Shown one piece after another: positions 36,952-49,843 of a stretch of 64,000 bases of DNA. Source of the stretch: Sebastes aleutianus (Eukaryota > Chordata > Actinopteri > Perciformes > Sebastidae); contig CAKAKS010000039.1 of assembly GCA_916700875.1 (NCBI GenBank), positions 24,387,315-24,451,314 of the forward strand. The letters run 5' to 3'. The translations under genes and the position numbers were made by a program. How positions within the stretch are numbered: position 1 is the first letter of the stretch; each line of letters starts with the position of its first letter. Under the pieces are notes generated by a model. The model had not been told where the DNA came from and searched no databases. It saw only the letters and a program-made list of their open reading frames with translations.

Positions 36952-38199
36952 TTTTAATATGAAAGAGGGAAAGGGCTGCAATGATTGGCTCGAGAGGTGG
37001 GTGGCGATAGTAAGGTAATGAGCATTCCGTTGTTCCTTCCAGGAACGTTTCCTCGGTCTGTAAAATAAACTCCCTGATGCTCTCATCATGAAAAGATGAA
37101 GGGAAAAAAGAGGTAGTGGACACAGGGAATGCCGTGGACTAGCTACTCCATTGTGCAAATAAAATATATATGCAATATCCTCTTTCTCTTCTCTTATATG
37201 ACCTAGAACATTTTTTTTCTTCCTCAGATCAGGCAAGTTTACAAAGTCATATATCTCCATTAGGCTATATAGTGAATCTGTAGGAGCAAAGCCTTGAAAC
37301 AAATGTATGCTTTTACAGCAGAGACACTTTGTGCATGCTCAGGATATAAATTTCTGACAAATATATCATGAAATCACGATAAAAGCACAGCAGTAGAGTT
37401 GTTTAACATAGTCTATAAACCTGCTGCCAAACCATAAGATTGCTCTCATTTAAGTTGCCAAGGAATGTCACAGGGCAGCCTCATTATAATATTAGTATAC
37501 GCCTTAAGTGTTTCTACACATTGAATGCTTTGAGATTACAGTTAAAGTTAACCAACAGGATAATTCAGTATCAAAGCAACTTCCCTTTTCTTTTTGCAGC
37601 AAGAATACGTTTGGCTGGAGCCCTTTGGTTTAAATCAAGAAAAAGGCTGCTTTTGGCACAAGTTAAAACACACAACAACAAATGAGATATAAGAAAAAAA
37701 GAGATTATATCTACAGCAGTGACACCAAAGTGCTGCCCTAAGGCTGCTGTCAAACGTTGTGACTGTTCTCTGTGATGTAGCTGTAGGGAATAAAGGTTAA
37801 CTTAGATCATGCATCTAACAGCAAATCAATTCCACTTTTATTTAACGCATGCACGGTCTGAGGCTGGAGAGAAAGATGTGCAGCTCTTTTATATTCAATG
37901 TGAAGATAATGTGCAGCAAGATGCGCTCACTGCGCTCCGGGACCTTTTCACTGCAGGTGAAAGGTTTCATCTATATGAGCATCTATGGAATAGAAATATT
38001 GCGCAAAAGAGCAAAAAGTCAATGGAGAGCTGGTCTCACTGAACGTCTTTAAAGTGCTTCTAAAAGATTTGTAAACAGGCACATCTGGCTGTAGATGTTT
38101 TGAATGTTGATGAATGTTTTTTTGATACCTTATGATTCTGTAATTTGCTCTTTGTCTTCGTTTTCAATTGTTGTGTTTGTTTTAATTTCTGCAACTGTG

Positions 38200-38312
38200 T
38201 AACTGTGGTGCTGCCTATCTTGGCCAGGACACTCTTGGAAAAGAGATTTTTAATCTCAATGAGTTTTTTTAACTCCTGGTTAAATAAAGGTTAAATAAAA
38301 AAAAATAAAAAT
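38200..38312 (+). mobile_element. LINE 3' tail (L2/Maui-like)
   Basis: TGCTGCCTATCTTGGCCAGG, AAAAGAGATTTTTAATCTCA and the terminal direct repeat TGGTTAAATAAAGGTTAAATAAA-like tail are typical of fish L2-clade LINE 3' ends. It lies about 280 bp from the candidate slc1a2 exon 1. Confidence 0.65.
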
Positions 38313-38590
38313 AATGGTTAAATGAAGGGAGATCTGCTAATTTGTGTGTTTCCTTGCAGCCTATATTCTTAAATGGTTTACCCTATACAAGCATGCAATC
38401 ATTTATCAATTAAAGCAATTATTTCAATTATGACTTGTGATGATAAACAGCAAAAGATAAGATACAAGAGAAGCGTCTTCCCATCACCAAACATCTCCAT
38501 CATCGCGCGTATTTATTGATTTTTTTGCACGCTGAAATAAAAAAAATGAAAATAAAAATAAAAAAATAAAAAAACAGAACAGCATCTCAC

Positions 38591-38800
38591 CTTTGTTGAA
38601 AAGCACGATGAAAAAAGTTTTTGGTCTGGTCCCCTCGCAGGGTCTCCTGGTATCCGCTTCTTCAGAGGTGGTGAGCCACAGCGAGCAGCAGAAGAGCGCA
38701 CAGACAGTCCAGGACAAGGAGCGCGTCTCAGAACACACGGAGAGGCTTCTCTGTTCGTTAAATCCGAGGAGCTCCGCAGCTCAACGATCCCACTGAATGA
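38591..38800 (-). promoter_or_regulatory. slc1a2: Candidate non-coding first exon / promoter region of slc1a2
   Basis: A strong minus-strand donor (AACAAAG|GTGAGA, GT at 38590-38589) follows a stretch locally richer in GC and CpG than its surroundings. If spliced to the acceptor at 19998, the frame in phase with the main ATG has a TGA in this exon and no ATG, so translation would begin at 19988. The apparent ORF through this exon starts with GTG, not ATG. The exon's upstream end and start site cannot be seen. It could instead belong to an unrelated transcript. Confidence 0.35.
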
Positions 38801-38956
38801 GCTCTGCCTCACCTCACTCTTCGGAAGCTTTACTCACCCCCCACCCTCCTCCTCCCGTTTCCCCCCTCTTTGTCTCTTCAGCATGGGAATGCCAACTCCG
38901 GTTGGTTGATGATGTAGCCTATATCTCTCCCTTTCTTTCTCTCTCTCGATCAGCCA

Positions 38957-38962
<6 letters not shown>

Positions 38963-38991
<29 letters not shown>
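38963..38991. repeat. (CA)14 microsatellite
   Basis: Uninterrupted CA run close to the candidate slc1a2 first exon. Confidence 0.95.
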
Positions 38992-38993
<2 letters not shown>

Positions 38994-39169
38994 GTTTCCC
39001 AAACACTGACAAAAGTTCATTTGAGATTGAGAGATTTACAGCCAAGAAGAAGCTAACCACAGAGGAAGATGCTTGAAGATGCACCAACAGTGGCCACTTT
39101 TCAAATTAAGACTCAAGATCAAAAACTGTTCTTAATTGATCAAATGTTGCACTTTACTGTCTTTTGATT

Positions 39170-39350
39170 GTTTTTATTATCCTTTTAATTTTTTTTTTTA
39201 ACTTATACTTTTATATTCTTTTATTCGTTTTTATCTTATGCACTTTGTGCTCTTTTATCTTGCTTTTATATACAGTATGTAAAGCACTTTGAATTGCCTT
39301 TGTGTATGAAATGTGCTATATAAATAAACTTGCCTTGCCTTCCCTTGCCT
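39170..39350 (+). mobile_element. LINE 3' tail ending in CTTGCC repeats
   Basis: TATGTAAAGCACTTTGAATT, TGCTATATAAATAAACTTGC and the CTTGCCTTGCC tail are a common 3' terminus of fish non-LTR elements. The 5' part is missing. Confidence 0.65.
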
Positions 39351-39401
39351 AACCACAGAGAGTATGCTATGTAATTAAATGAATCAGCATGCAGAGAAGC
39401 A

Positions 39402-39639
39402 GGTTTCTCATAGCCAGCTCAGTCCCATTGTTGATGTTCTTTATGAAATTGTGCAGAGATTGTTGGTTAAAAGTGCATTAATGCATCCTGTAGTGTCTCT
39501 CTAATCTGCTACAGTATACAGATTCTCAGGTTCTCATAGCCTCTCAGTCCCATTGTTGATGTTTTTATAAAATTATGCAGAAATTGTTGGTTAAAATTCA
39601 TTAATGCATCCTGTAGTGTCTCTCTAATCTGCTACAGTA
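39402..39639. repeat. Two-copy tandem duplication, about 120 bp unit
   Basis: The copies at 39402-39517 and 39528-39639 share TCAGTCCCATTGTTGATGTT and GCATCCTGTAGTGTCTCTCT in the same order with small differences. Confidence 0.85.
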
Positions 39640-40079
39640 GTGTGATGGAATTTTCTATTAATTCCTCTCTTCTTGGTCGAAAGGTCAGAGTGTTTGTCAG
39701 AGTGTCCCTCCGTTGACATTATTGGGTTGGAGTCCTGTCTAGGGAAGCCGCCGTTATCTGTGCAGCTGTGTCTGTAGTGGGGACCATAGAGCCAGTCGCT
39801 GGGGCAACCAGGGTCAGAGATGCCAGAGGAACGGAGTAAGTCAAAACATGATGAGGGTAAAACACTGAGCACCATGGAGGAAGGACAGAGTTGTGAGGCT
39901 TTCACGCAGAGAGCACCTCAATGGTGGAGACCTGACAATTGCTCCTTGATCAAGCTTCAATAAACCTTCTATGTAAGACATCATCAGCTCCGGGGCCTCT
40001 TTCTTCCTATAAGTTAACTTGTGTATCAGAATTCCATCACGAGTAGTACCTCAGGTGTAACTTTTATTGAATTTCAACA

Positions 40080-40480
40080 GGAAATCATCTTAAACTGAAG
40101 TACAAGTTTCTTTGAGAATGAATGCATGTCATTTCAGTTTGTTTTACGTCTCCCTGGCTTCCTCTTTCCTTGTGGGTTGTAGTCCAGAGCTTGTCTTGTT
40201 ATGTTTGTTTCTTGTTTTCTGAGTGTATGCCCGATCCATCTCCACTTTCTCCCTTTGATTTCTTTGTTGATTCGCTCCTGGTTTGTCTGTTTCCACAGGT
40301 CTGTATTTGTAATTTTTTTTCTGTGCCACCATATCCTCAGTATGTATTGGAGGCAATTGTTAATTAACACTTACAGTTTGTTGGTGATAGTGTTCGTGGT
40401 TTTCCAGGTTTCACAGCCATAGAGAAGGACAGATTTTACATTTGAGTTGAAAATTCAGATTTTTGTGTTTTTGGAGAGCT
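40080..40480 (-). pseudogene. RTE-type LINE fragment, reverse transcriptase C-terminal region
   Basis: The minus-strand frame reads SVLLYGCETWKTTNTITNKL, then a stop, then the frame continuing with NNCLQYILRIWWHRKKITNT, LWKQTNQERINKEIKGRKWR and WIGHTLRKQETNITRQALDY. The block matches the conserved C-terminal part of endonuclease/reverse-transcriptase proteins of RTE-like LINEs (typical form RRRKWRWIGHTLRKP...ITRQAL.WNPQGKR). The internal stop and missing remainder show a dead fragment. Confidence 0.75.
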
Positions 40481-41639
40481 GGGAAGAGATGCTAAGATCA
40501 ATGTGAGTCAAACCCACGGAGGAGAGTTGGGCTTGGGAACACTGTTGACTCATGTCAGGTCGGTACACTGACTTCATATCACTCTTTTTGACTCACAAAT
40601 GACTCAGAGTGACAACATGTGGCAGACATATGTCGTCTGTGGCATGCATGGAGTCAAGGGTGAGGCTGAACACAAAGAAGAGCACAACAAGAATCAATCA
40701 AGGGAATAAAAAGGGGGAAACTTTACTGCACTACGACATTACTGCAATTCGTCTGTGATTCACGTCTAGTGGATTGGTGTGGTTGACAATTATTGTCAAT
40801 GTAGCTTTGATTAATGCTGATTAATTTCACAATTAATAATTTTGTCGACAAAATGTCAGAGATTTGGGGAAAAAAAATATATTTTAGCTTGGAAAACCAT
40901 TTGAAATGATTCATTGATGATCAAAATAGTGTCTGGTTAACATTTTTAACATTTATGTTTATGAGGTGGTGAGAGACCTTTTTTTTTTTTTTTAAAGCAA
41001 CAGAGTTCAAAGTTCAGAGATGCTAATGTAAGACACTGAAATACTGGACATAACTATTCAAATGGATATGCTTTTTCAAAGAGGAGAAAAGAAGGAAAGA
41101 GGAAAAGTAGGAAGGCTGGCAGGTCATTTTGCAGGGCAATATTTTGATATTGCCAGGACTGTGGGTATAAGCCTGCCATTGGCCACGTATTTCACACAGC
41201 ATTCTCCTCCTCTTCCGCTATCTGCGCTATCTATATTGCAAGGGCACCTTCGTTGCATCCTGGGCACCCAAGACGACTGATTGGTTTAAAGAAATTCAAA
41301 CAAGCCAGAGCATTTTTTCTCTCTATAGCAGAATGATAATGTGTTGATCCAGACCTTTCTTTAGCACTGACACAGCGCTGAAGAAAGGTCTGGCTATACG
41401 AGACTATAGGTCGAGGCTGATATTTCTCCCTTGCAAGGCGACGATGGACCTTGTCCTCACAAGAAAAACAAAGGCATTGACCGTTTTAATGCTTAAAATG
41501 TCAGATGTTTACCTGATAAGGCACTCTAATGGTGGTCTTTTAGGGGTCAGCATGCTTTATCCAAAGTGCTTGTCGGATTGTCAATGAGCTTCTAAAAGCC
41601 CTGAAGAAAGTTTTTGTAGTTGCCAAACTGGAATAACTA

Positions 41640-41960
41640 CTTCCTTGTCTGTCCCATGATGCCATTGGGCCTAAAAGACTTTTCCGCATAGACTTACATT
41701 GGAAAAGAGACATCTGTAACTCAGCGGATATTTTTTGTTCGGTAAATCAACTTCCCAATATGAACACTTGAATAATTTAAATCATTAGGTCCTTAAAGTT
41801 GTAAAATGCACTAATACAGTAACTGAATCCAGAGTTATTTTCCTTCCTGCGTTCATGTGAATGAGACCCAGACTGAGGCTGGACTGTGGGCTAGGAGGCG
41901 GAGTTAAAGGAAACGCTACTGCGCCTGCTCTATGGGCCCAATGACTGCACAAGATTGCCT
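41640..41960. mobile_element. Unclassified percomorph repeat
   Basis: Contains GACTTACATTGGAAAAGAGA, CTCTATGGGCCCAATGACTG and flanking text that I recognise as recurrent in percomorph genomes. The ends were not determined. Confidence 0.4.
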
Positions 41961-43696
41961 AGTTTCACCTGTAGGTTACATTTCAGTGAAATATTGCAGT
42001 TATCCCACCGTTTCCTCGACTTTCATTTGCATTCACTCTCTGTTCACGTATTCACTGCACCGTGAGAAACACACCCATTTCCCGTAGGCCATGTGTGCAG
42101 AGGTGACAACGTTTGAACAGCTACAAACATTTTTGACTTCAGAAATGGCTGGACGACGCTTCGTACAAACCGCCTGTAGTATAATGTTGTTATAGAGCCA
42201 CGAAATCTCAACGTGGGGAGTTTAGGGTGGATGGATTGGTCATCAGAGCATGTGAATTTGACATGGGACACTGCTGTTGTCATTCAACCTGCCAAAATCT
42301 ATAAACTGCCTATAATCTGTTAGGAAAAAGCTCTATTGAGAGGGGGAACACTTCCCCAGATGGTGATGTAGCAGCACTCGAGGTCATCCTCGTATTGCTC
42401 CTTAGACCACTCATGAGAGTAGGTAAAACTGAATTGTTATTGCAATTATATTTTGGTCAGTGCTCTGTATGCCTTTTTAAAGCTTATCGGGCAGCAAATG
42501 AGAGCATGTGGAGTAATGAGAGCAAACTGCTCCAAGAAAAGAGTCTGATGCTGACTAAGCCATGTGAGTGGTGGAGCATGTTTTCAACTTTCCACTTCTG
42601 TACAGTCATTTAATGCAAAGTTTGCATTTTGGGATCAGACCCACCTGTTTTTTAACATTTGAGTGAGCCTTTCTGTGCCTAGCTGCGCTGGCTGCTGTGT
42701 GGCAGCATTTGCGTGGGCAGCACCGATTAGAGTCTTTACTTTCTAGTTGCAGCCTTGCCGCCATCAGCGAGAAAAAGCAACAGTTTTAATTGCAGGTATG
42801 GAAGGGACATGGCAGCATACAGTGTTATTCTTAGTAACGAATGCATTTGTTCAATTTATCAATTTTGAGTGCTTCAAATGTGGTGAAAAACAGATGATCT
42901 TGTATCCCCATTAGATGAATCAGATCCTCCGAGTTACCCACATCTCTGTCTGACACAGAGATGTTGCGAGACATTAAATTGTCAAGAGGTGAGCACACCT
43001 CCAAAGGAAAATGCTGGCAGGAGGCAGTGACTGAGCAGGAGTGTTGGTATAATGAGTAGGTATGGACAGGGTGATAAAGAAGCTGACCTATTATGGAGTA
43101 ACTCCCCTGAGAGGAAAGACGTCACCAGGGAAAGTTATAGTTCTTCTTACGTTGTCTGCCTCAAATGTCTTGCAGGTGTCATTTCATTTATTTTTTTACT
43201 ATCACTACTTCCCTTTAATGTTGTGCTTGACTGTTTGGTAAAGCACATTTTGAGTCACTGTATCTTATTGAAAACTGTGTTGAATTGATTTCAACCTGAT
43301 TGAGCCATCTCTTCCACTCAGTTTAGTTATGCTAAAATAAATCCACTAGATATTGCTACGTCTTTAAATAGCATGCCTTTTCAGTCCGCCTCCTTACAGG
43401 AAGTTAGCAAAAAGAAAAATCTCCCCAAATATGAGAACTCAGTTTGGGCAAATTTTCAAAGGTAAACATATTTTTTCGACATAAAATACTTTTTTGAGGC
43501 CTTTTTTTGACCAGAATTATGTAACTTGATAGAAAAAAGAGACTAATAAAGGACAAATAATTTTCTACAAACAAAAACCAGCAAATGGTTTCATTGTCCT
43601 TGTTATGGTAAAGATAGTAAAACTAAATAATAACAAAAAAAAGATCATTCATTGTTGTTTATGTGATACATTTAATGTTACTCCATTTTATTAATA

Positions 43697-43713
43697 AATC
43701 AATCAATCAATCA

Positions 43714-43750
<37 letters not shown>
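43697..43750. repeat. (ATCA)n/(ATCT)n microsatellite
   Basis: Compound tetranucleotide array: about four ATCA units, then nine ATCT units. Confidence 0.95.
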
Positions 43751-43751
<1 letters not shown>

Positions 43752-45094
43752 ACATGCATATATAAATACATAATAAATATATACATAATAAATGTGGTGC
43801 TAAGATAATAAATTTACAATTTTTATGAAATAAAAAAACTTAGGAACATTCACTGTTGTTAATTGTCATTATATCATATCATATCATATACGTAATGTTA
43901 TTCCGTTATATATTTGATGAAAAAAGATGTCAGTATGATTTTTCACCATTTCTGAGATGTTTTCATAGTAGCCTACCGTAAATATGGTAAATATCTAGAA
44001 TAAATACATGGAAATAATACTAGTACTGGTAATACTACTAATTCCATGGTAACAAATTGACATATGTTGGTAAACTAACCTATTACTAGCATAATAACTG
44101 TACATGATTTATATTTTCTTTCTTATTTGGTAGAGGCCTATATTAAAATAAACTTCATTGCTTTACTCTTTGTGAGGACATTAAGGGATATGATTTTATT
44201 AGGACCTTCAAATTGTATATTTTTAATTTTATTTATATGCAAAATATTCAGCTATTTCTAGACCCTCCCAACTTGTTACATTAAATTCAATTCAATTCCC
44301 TTGAACATTTTTTAATGAATCCTTCTCATGAGCTAATTGTGCCTAATTACATTATTAACACCAAGTCATTTCTAAAAGTGTTATAATTTACGGCAAGGCA
44401 CCAGGGTTATTGATCATCCATACCCAGGCATTACATCAATAATCTGCTTCCTGGGGTTATGTAGTTCATTTTGTTGTCACCTTCACCTCCCTTGTCTACA
44501 GTGTGAGGGTTCTCTGTCATCATATTGATAGGATATCTGGAAGGATGGGGTCAAAGATAACTGGATTAGTTGTTTTGCACCTTGTCTACACTGGCTGTAC
44601 CCTGAGAGCAGCATGTCAGCAGCACAAAAGTAACAACTCATTATGTTAAAATACGTGGTCATCAAGGCGTCATCTTTTTAAGCTCTGTGGTTATAACTTC
44701 TGTGTAACAAAGTCACCAACTTTCCGAAGAAAGGGGAGGATAAGTGAAGATCCTTTTCCTTCTAGGGTCCTAGTTGATGTCCTCAAAAAAATAAACATTG
44801 ACTGTTGGTAGGAGACAGGATGCAAACACTAGTCTCCAGTATCAAAGTGAGACATGTGCCCCACCATCCATCACGACCTCCTCATACTTTTTGCGGCACC
44901 ATATACAACATACTACCTACACTTTTGCTACTGAATAGAACTATATGTCCGTATCTATAAGAAAGGACAGTACTAGGAAAGTGTAGTTCTCATCATCCAC
45001 TACTTGTACCTGTTGACCCAGAGTGCCCCATGGACCTTCTGCACGTCCTTGACTGTATCCTCCTCCTCCTCCTCCTCATTAACATGCTGTTGGT

Positions 45095-45410
45095 GTTATG
45101 TACAGATATCTAACTAAAAAGCAAAGAATCTCTGTCTGTGGGTGTGTGGGTATATGGGTATGTGGGTATGTCCTTCACATAACTCAAGAACCGCTCATCC
45201 AATCCACTGCACACGTGGCGGATGTGTTGTTGGGAACCCCATGGAGTGCTTTGTCAAATTTGGTACAATTTGGTACAATATTAATAAACTTTGAATAAAC
45301 AGGTGACCACTGCTCTGTGCAGCAGCGGAGGGCGGGGCTTCAGGGCTCTGCAAACTGAATCGAGCATGTCGTTTACGAGCAAGTGTCACTCTGCCATTGC
45401 AACTCAAATT
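45095..45410. mobile_element. Unclassified fish interspersed repeat
   Basis: CATAACTCAAGAACCGCTCA, GGGAACCCCATGGAGTGCTT and GGCGGGGCTTCAGGGCTCTG occur in this order in a repeat I know from many fish sequences. The ends are not clear. Confidence 0.4.
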
Positions 45411-45726
45411 GTGTACGTTGTTTTAACATGTCATTACTAACTGTAACATATGCCAAATAGTCACAATGTTGACATTGGAGAGGTTTTTGAATGCATAATC
45501 AGAAATGATATCAGAAATACATCTGAGTTGAAAAAAAAATGCAATAATCTTATCATTAATCTACTGTAGATAGGCGATGGTGAGCATGCTTCAGTGCACA
45601 CAAATGTGCGTTATCTTCAACTAAATTCAGAACAACGGGGTTTGTTTGTTCTGTACACTATCAACCCATTTCAGTAACCTTCAGATTGCAGCTGATAATC
45701 CAGCCCATGTCTCATAGCAAAGCATG

Positions 45727-46078
45727 TAATAGACCCGCATGTCCAAGTGCGTCAGTGCCATGTTTTGTGTCGACGAGATGTGAATATTACACGCCTGCAT
45801 GAAGGTGCAGTGTGGTGTCGTGACAGTTGTCACGTGTTTTTCCGCACTGAGGTTACGTTGTTTCTGTACATGTTTTTTTAGTTTACATACTTATTTAAAG
45901 CCCAACCATGATGTTTTCCCTAAACCTAACTAAGTGGTTTTGTTGCCTAATCCTAAGTGAGTAACTTTGTTGCCCTCTGCTGGTACTGCACGTTAATACA
46001 GGCATGTAATATTCACGTCTCTGAGAGGCAAAACGTGACACTGACACACTGTCCTCTGGTAGTCAGACGGGTCTATTA
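45727..46078. mobile_element. TIR element ending in TAATAGACCCG
   Basis: Inverted ends TAATAGACCCG (from 45727) and CGGGTCTATTA (to 46078). The interior contains CCCAACCATGATGTTTTCCC and CTAAACCTAACTAAGTGGTT, typical of an abundant fish repeat. 352 bp, non-coding. Confidence 0.65.
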
Positions 46079-47903
46079 CCAAATGTGATGACCAAATGTG
46101 AGCCAGGACCATTTTGAAATGGCTGTCAGATTTGCCTCATTTTCTGGGTATCTTATGGTGCACCAGAATCAGCTCCACCTAGGACTTAAGCCAGCTTTGG
46201 GTCAGTATCACCCTGTAGAATTGATTTTGATTACAGCAAACAGAAGTGCTAAATTTTTCATTTTAAAGACGCTTTGTTATTAGTTAGCAAATTTCTACAG
46301 TTTGCTTGGTAGGATAATAAAACTGATTGTTGTCTCAGGTCATTGGCTCTATTCTGCAGCAATTAAACCCTCCAAGGAATAGTCCAACCTTCTCCTGGGT
46401 TTGACTTGCCCATAAGACATTTGGATGTACCAGACTGCAATGTGAAGGATAGTTAGTATGGGAATGCCATGCAGGGTCCTCTTCTGTATGCAAAGCAGCA
46501 GCAGAACCCAGATGGGTAATTAATCTTTACCCTCCCCACCCAAGATATTACATATTTTGTTTTGACTGCAAAAAGCTGAACTCTGTGACTCTAGTCGGCG
46601 AGCTTCCCTTGACAAGTCTTTGTCCAACTTACAGGGAGTAGCAATTTACTTCACCTTTACCATGGCACGTTGGTCGGTTAACTTCTTCTTCTTAGGTTTA
46701 CTGATGTTTAATCTCAGCCTTTCACTGAATGAACACCAGAAGCTATGTATAAACAGGACGACAAAATCATTAGCCCAAATCAGTTGGTCTCCAATGTGTT
46801 GAGTGGCATTGGGATTTAAGAATTGTAACAATTCAGGCCCATGTGCACTTCAGTCTGTCCTCTCTGTACGGCATGGGTAATTTGGAAACTGTTATCACAA
46901 GCACAAAGCGATGAGTAGCATCACATACTGTAGCTAAGATGACATTCTAAAGACGTCACGGTGGACATTTGAAGGTTTCATCTTATCCAACAATCCTATG
47001 TATTTCACCTTTTTAAACTGGATTCATGTTTTAAAATTGAACGTTTTTAATGTTATGCATTTTAAGAAGCTGTTTAGGGAAGAAACCATGAAATACAGCT
47101 GCACCTGCCCCTGCAGAGGGTACTTTAACCCTAAAGGGCTTAGGCCAGTGTTGATGGCCTCTCAGGAGCAATCAGAAAACCTCCAAGTGTTACGAGGATG
47201 TTGGAGGGTAATAAAGCTGGCAAGTATTCAGCATTACCCCAGGGAGGTGGGGAGGTTTCCTTGGGGGGGAGGTTAATGCAAATATTGAACTGTGTGCTAA
47301 GCCTTGTATATTTGAAAGATTGGCTTTGGTGCTGGTGAATGGTACAAATACAAGAACAGCCAAACCAAGAAAATGCCATTCGTTCCCCCAAAATAAAGGA
47401 AACACACCTGCCCGCACATACAAATAATGCATATTCCCTGCTGTCTTTTTCACTCCTTCCCTCTCTATCTAGCTATCTCTGTATTCACTTTTTCCGGTTC
47501 GCTATGTTTCTCTCAGTTCAGTAGCAGCAGCCTGAGTTCACGCAGGCTTTCTGCAGCTGCTGTAGGAGTCAAACAATCACAGCTGTAATAAATCATAATG
47601 CGACTTCTTCTTGCTGTGCAATCCAGTCACAGGCCTGCATATGGATGAAAACACATCAATAAAGCAAAATTGCTTTGTGTGTTGAAACACGAGTGTGTTG
47701 TATATTTATTCCGGGCTGTGAAGTGTATGAATGGCTATCTTCCATTTTATATAGCCATATCTGGCAGGTAATGACTGCATAATACCATGCTCTGTTTAGG
47801 TTCATACTGTATGTATTAGAGGGCTGAAGGGGCTGGAATACGAATGGTAGAAAATGGGGGTAGGGATAATATCACAGGGGAGGGCCGTAAACACATTAAA
47901 GAA

Positions 47904-48201
47904 TAGGGCTGTGTGTTGGCAAGAATCTGGCGATACAATACGTATCACGATACAGGGGTTACAATTCAATATGTTGCGATATATTGTGATACTGTAAGTA
48001 AAAATCCGAAATCATAGCACTACTTTGAGAGGGCACATACACTGAGAGGGCGCACCTCTTTGTAACTGAAATAAAGTATTGACTGAGTTTATCGTTGCAT
48101 GTTAACTATTAACTAAAAATAAATACAGTATTTTTTAGAATTGATAGTCTCACAAAACATAATATCGTGATATTCTATTTCTTTTTTTTCTTACACCCCT
48201 A
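47904..48201 (+). mobile_element. hAT-type MITE with perfect 8-bp target duplication
   Basis: Identical TTAAAGAA at 47896-47903 and 48202-48209 flanks a 298-bp element. Its ends are TAGGGCTG and, read from the right, TAGGGGTG. The left part (TTGGCAAGAATCTGGCGATA, ACGTATCACGATACAGGGGT) matches the inverted copy at 30489-30930. Confidence 0.85.
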
Positions 48202-49843
48202 TTAAAGAATAAGGTGTTATTCTCTAATTTTATTATTGTCAAAAAATCCCACCAAAAGATCAAAACCAACAATGAATTGATCCTTCTAACAAGTATTGCC
48301 CATGTAACCAAAGCCTGATATACCGTATATTATTAGGCCTCCATTAAAAATACATAAATAAGCCACACTGCTGCACTGGGTGACAATTTACTTCATTACA
48401 GCAAATGTGGGCATTGTAGTTTATGCTGAATCAATCCCAGACACAGATGCTAGTGCTGTAATGTGTGCAACAAATGTGTATCAATCCACAGCTGAAAATA
48501 GTTCCCGATAAATGCACTATTTACTCCTAAAAATTACAGTGCCCAACTTTGCCTTGAACATTTGCGACCAATTTGCAAAGACTTATATCTTCAGTAGGGC
48601 ATGGAAAAATATAGAAAAATATCTATAATATAAATATAGTCCAGACTTTTAAATGTAAATGTTTCAGGACATCATCTTAGCAGTCCCACATTTTTATGTC
48701 GGACTAGAATATTAACAACGGAGCTGTGTGCGGATCCTTGGTGCCAAAATGTTTCAGTTCAAAGGGTTATTCTCACACTGAGAACAAAAGCACAGAGGGC
48801 CCATCAGCCTAACTGGGAAACTGGACTGAAACCTAAACATTTTGTGTGTTAAGTATTTTGCCCCTCCGCCTCGCCAGCGCTAACTATGGACTTCTCATGG
48901 TAGCAGTTTCCCATCATTATCCAGGTACTTCGCTCAGGGTTACATCTCTGTTCCCAGGACAGTCGGGACTTGGTGAAGTGTCATGTTTCTATGGAGGATG
49001 CCCTGTGAGCTAACCAGGGCCTGTGAACAGACCAAGTGGACGGGACTCTCCTCATGGGACTAAACTAAGCTGCTGTTCAACTTCAGTAAATGGGTGAAGG
49101 AAAGACAGAAAGTCTTTGATAGATGTTGTTCTTGCGGAGTGCAGCAAAGGCACTGTAGCAGTTTTGCATGCCAATTTTGATCTTACACCATGAGCATTAA
49201 GTGTTATAAATGGCTGGATATTTTTTTGAAAGATATAGGAAGACAAAGATAAAGAAGGTACTTAACAAAACCACATCCTAAAGTTTGAGTCTTAAAAAAA
49301 AAACTCCCCTGTACTCCAGATGTATGGCCGTAACATCACCTCTGGTTAGAACATTAGACCTGGGAAGTTTAGAGACAAATTACTGTCACATTGCTAAGAT
49401 CATAAGGTCTTAGAAAATCTATTATTCTGAGCCCAGTGCAAGTCCTGCTGTAAAGTAATAACTACATTTTTAAAAATTGATTAGAATATTTATGAGAGTG
49501 AAATACTGCCATGTTGTGTAATCCCTTTTTTGGCACGTCTTTTCAAAAGTCTGACTGCCATGTTATTCACCAACTGGTTGGGTGGGAGAGAGAAGAAATT
49601 CCATAGAAGAAACAAGAATAACAAAATGTGTGACCTTGCCACTGAAAGTCTGATTGAGAAATTGTTTTCATCTGAAGAAAGATACCGGATTATATAGTGT
49701 GCATTTTATTGTATAGTTCATGTTCCATTTTAGTACTATCCCCACATTAATCACATTTAAATATAGGGTTGCCTGTTTTATTTATACTGATCATGCACAC
49801 TTATCATGTGACATGAATGAGATAAAGGGAATCATTTTTTTAA

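Larger units (their letters stand above)
20000..38580 (-). other. Large gene-free interval, probable slc1a2 intron 1
   Basis: No exon, RNA gene or long conserved open frame is recognisable on either strand. The longest open frame (29425-29982, +) has no family resemblance and unremarkable composition. The interval holds simple repeats, one hAT MITE (30489-30930), one LINE/SINE-type tail (33610-33830) and one LINE tail (38200-38312). GC-richer, homeobox-motif-rich patches near 24.4-25.4, 27.3-27.4 and 31.7-31.9 kb could be regulatory. Confidence 0.55.

Noticed and set aside
38484..38812. Minus-strand open frames over the candidate slc1a2 exon 1, considered as an upstream ORF overlapping the main start
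   Set aside because: The frames begin at GTG codons, not ATG, and the relevant frame has a stop further upstream with no ATG in between.
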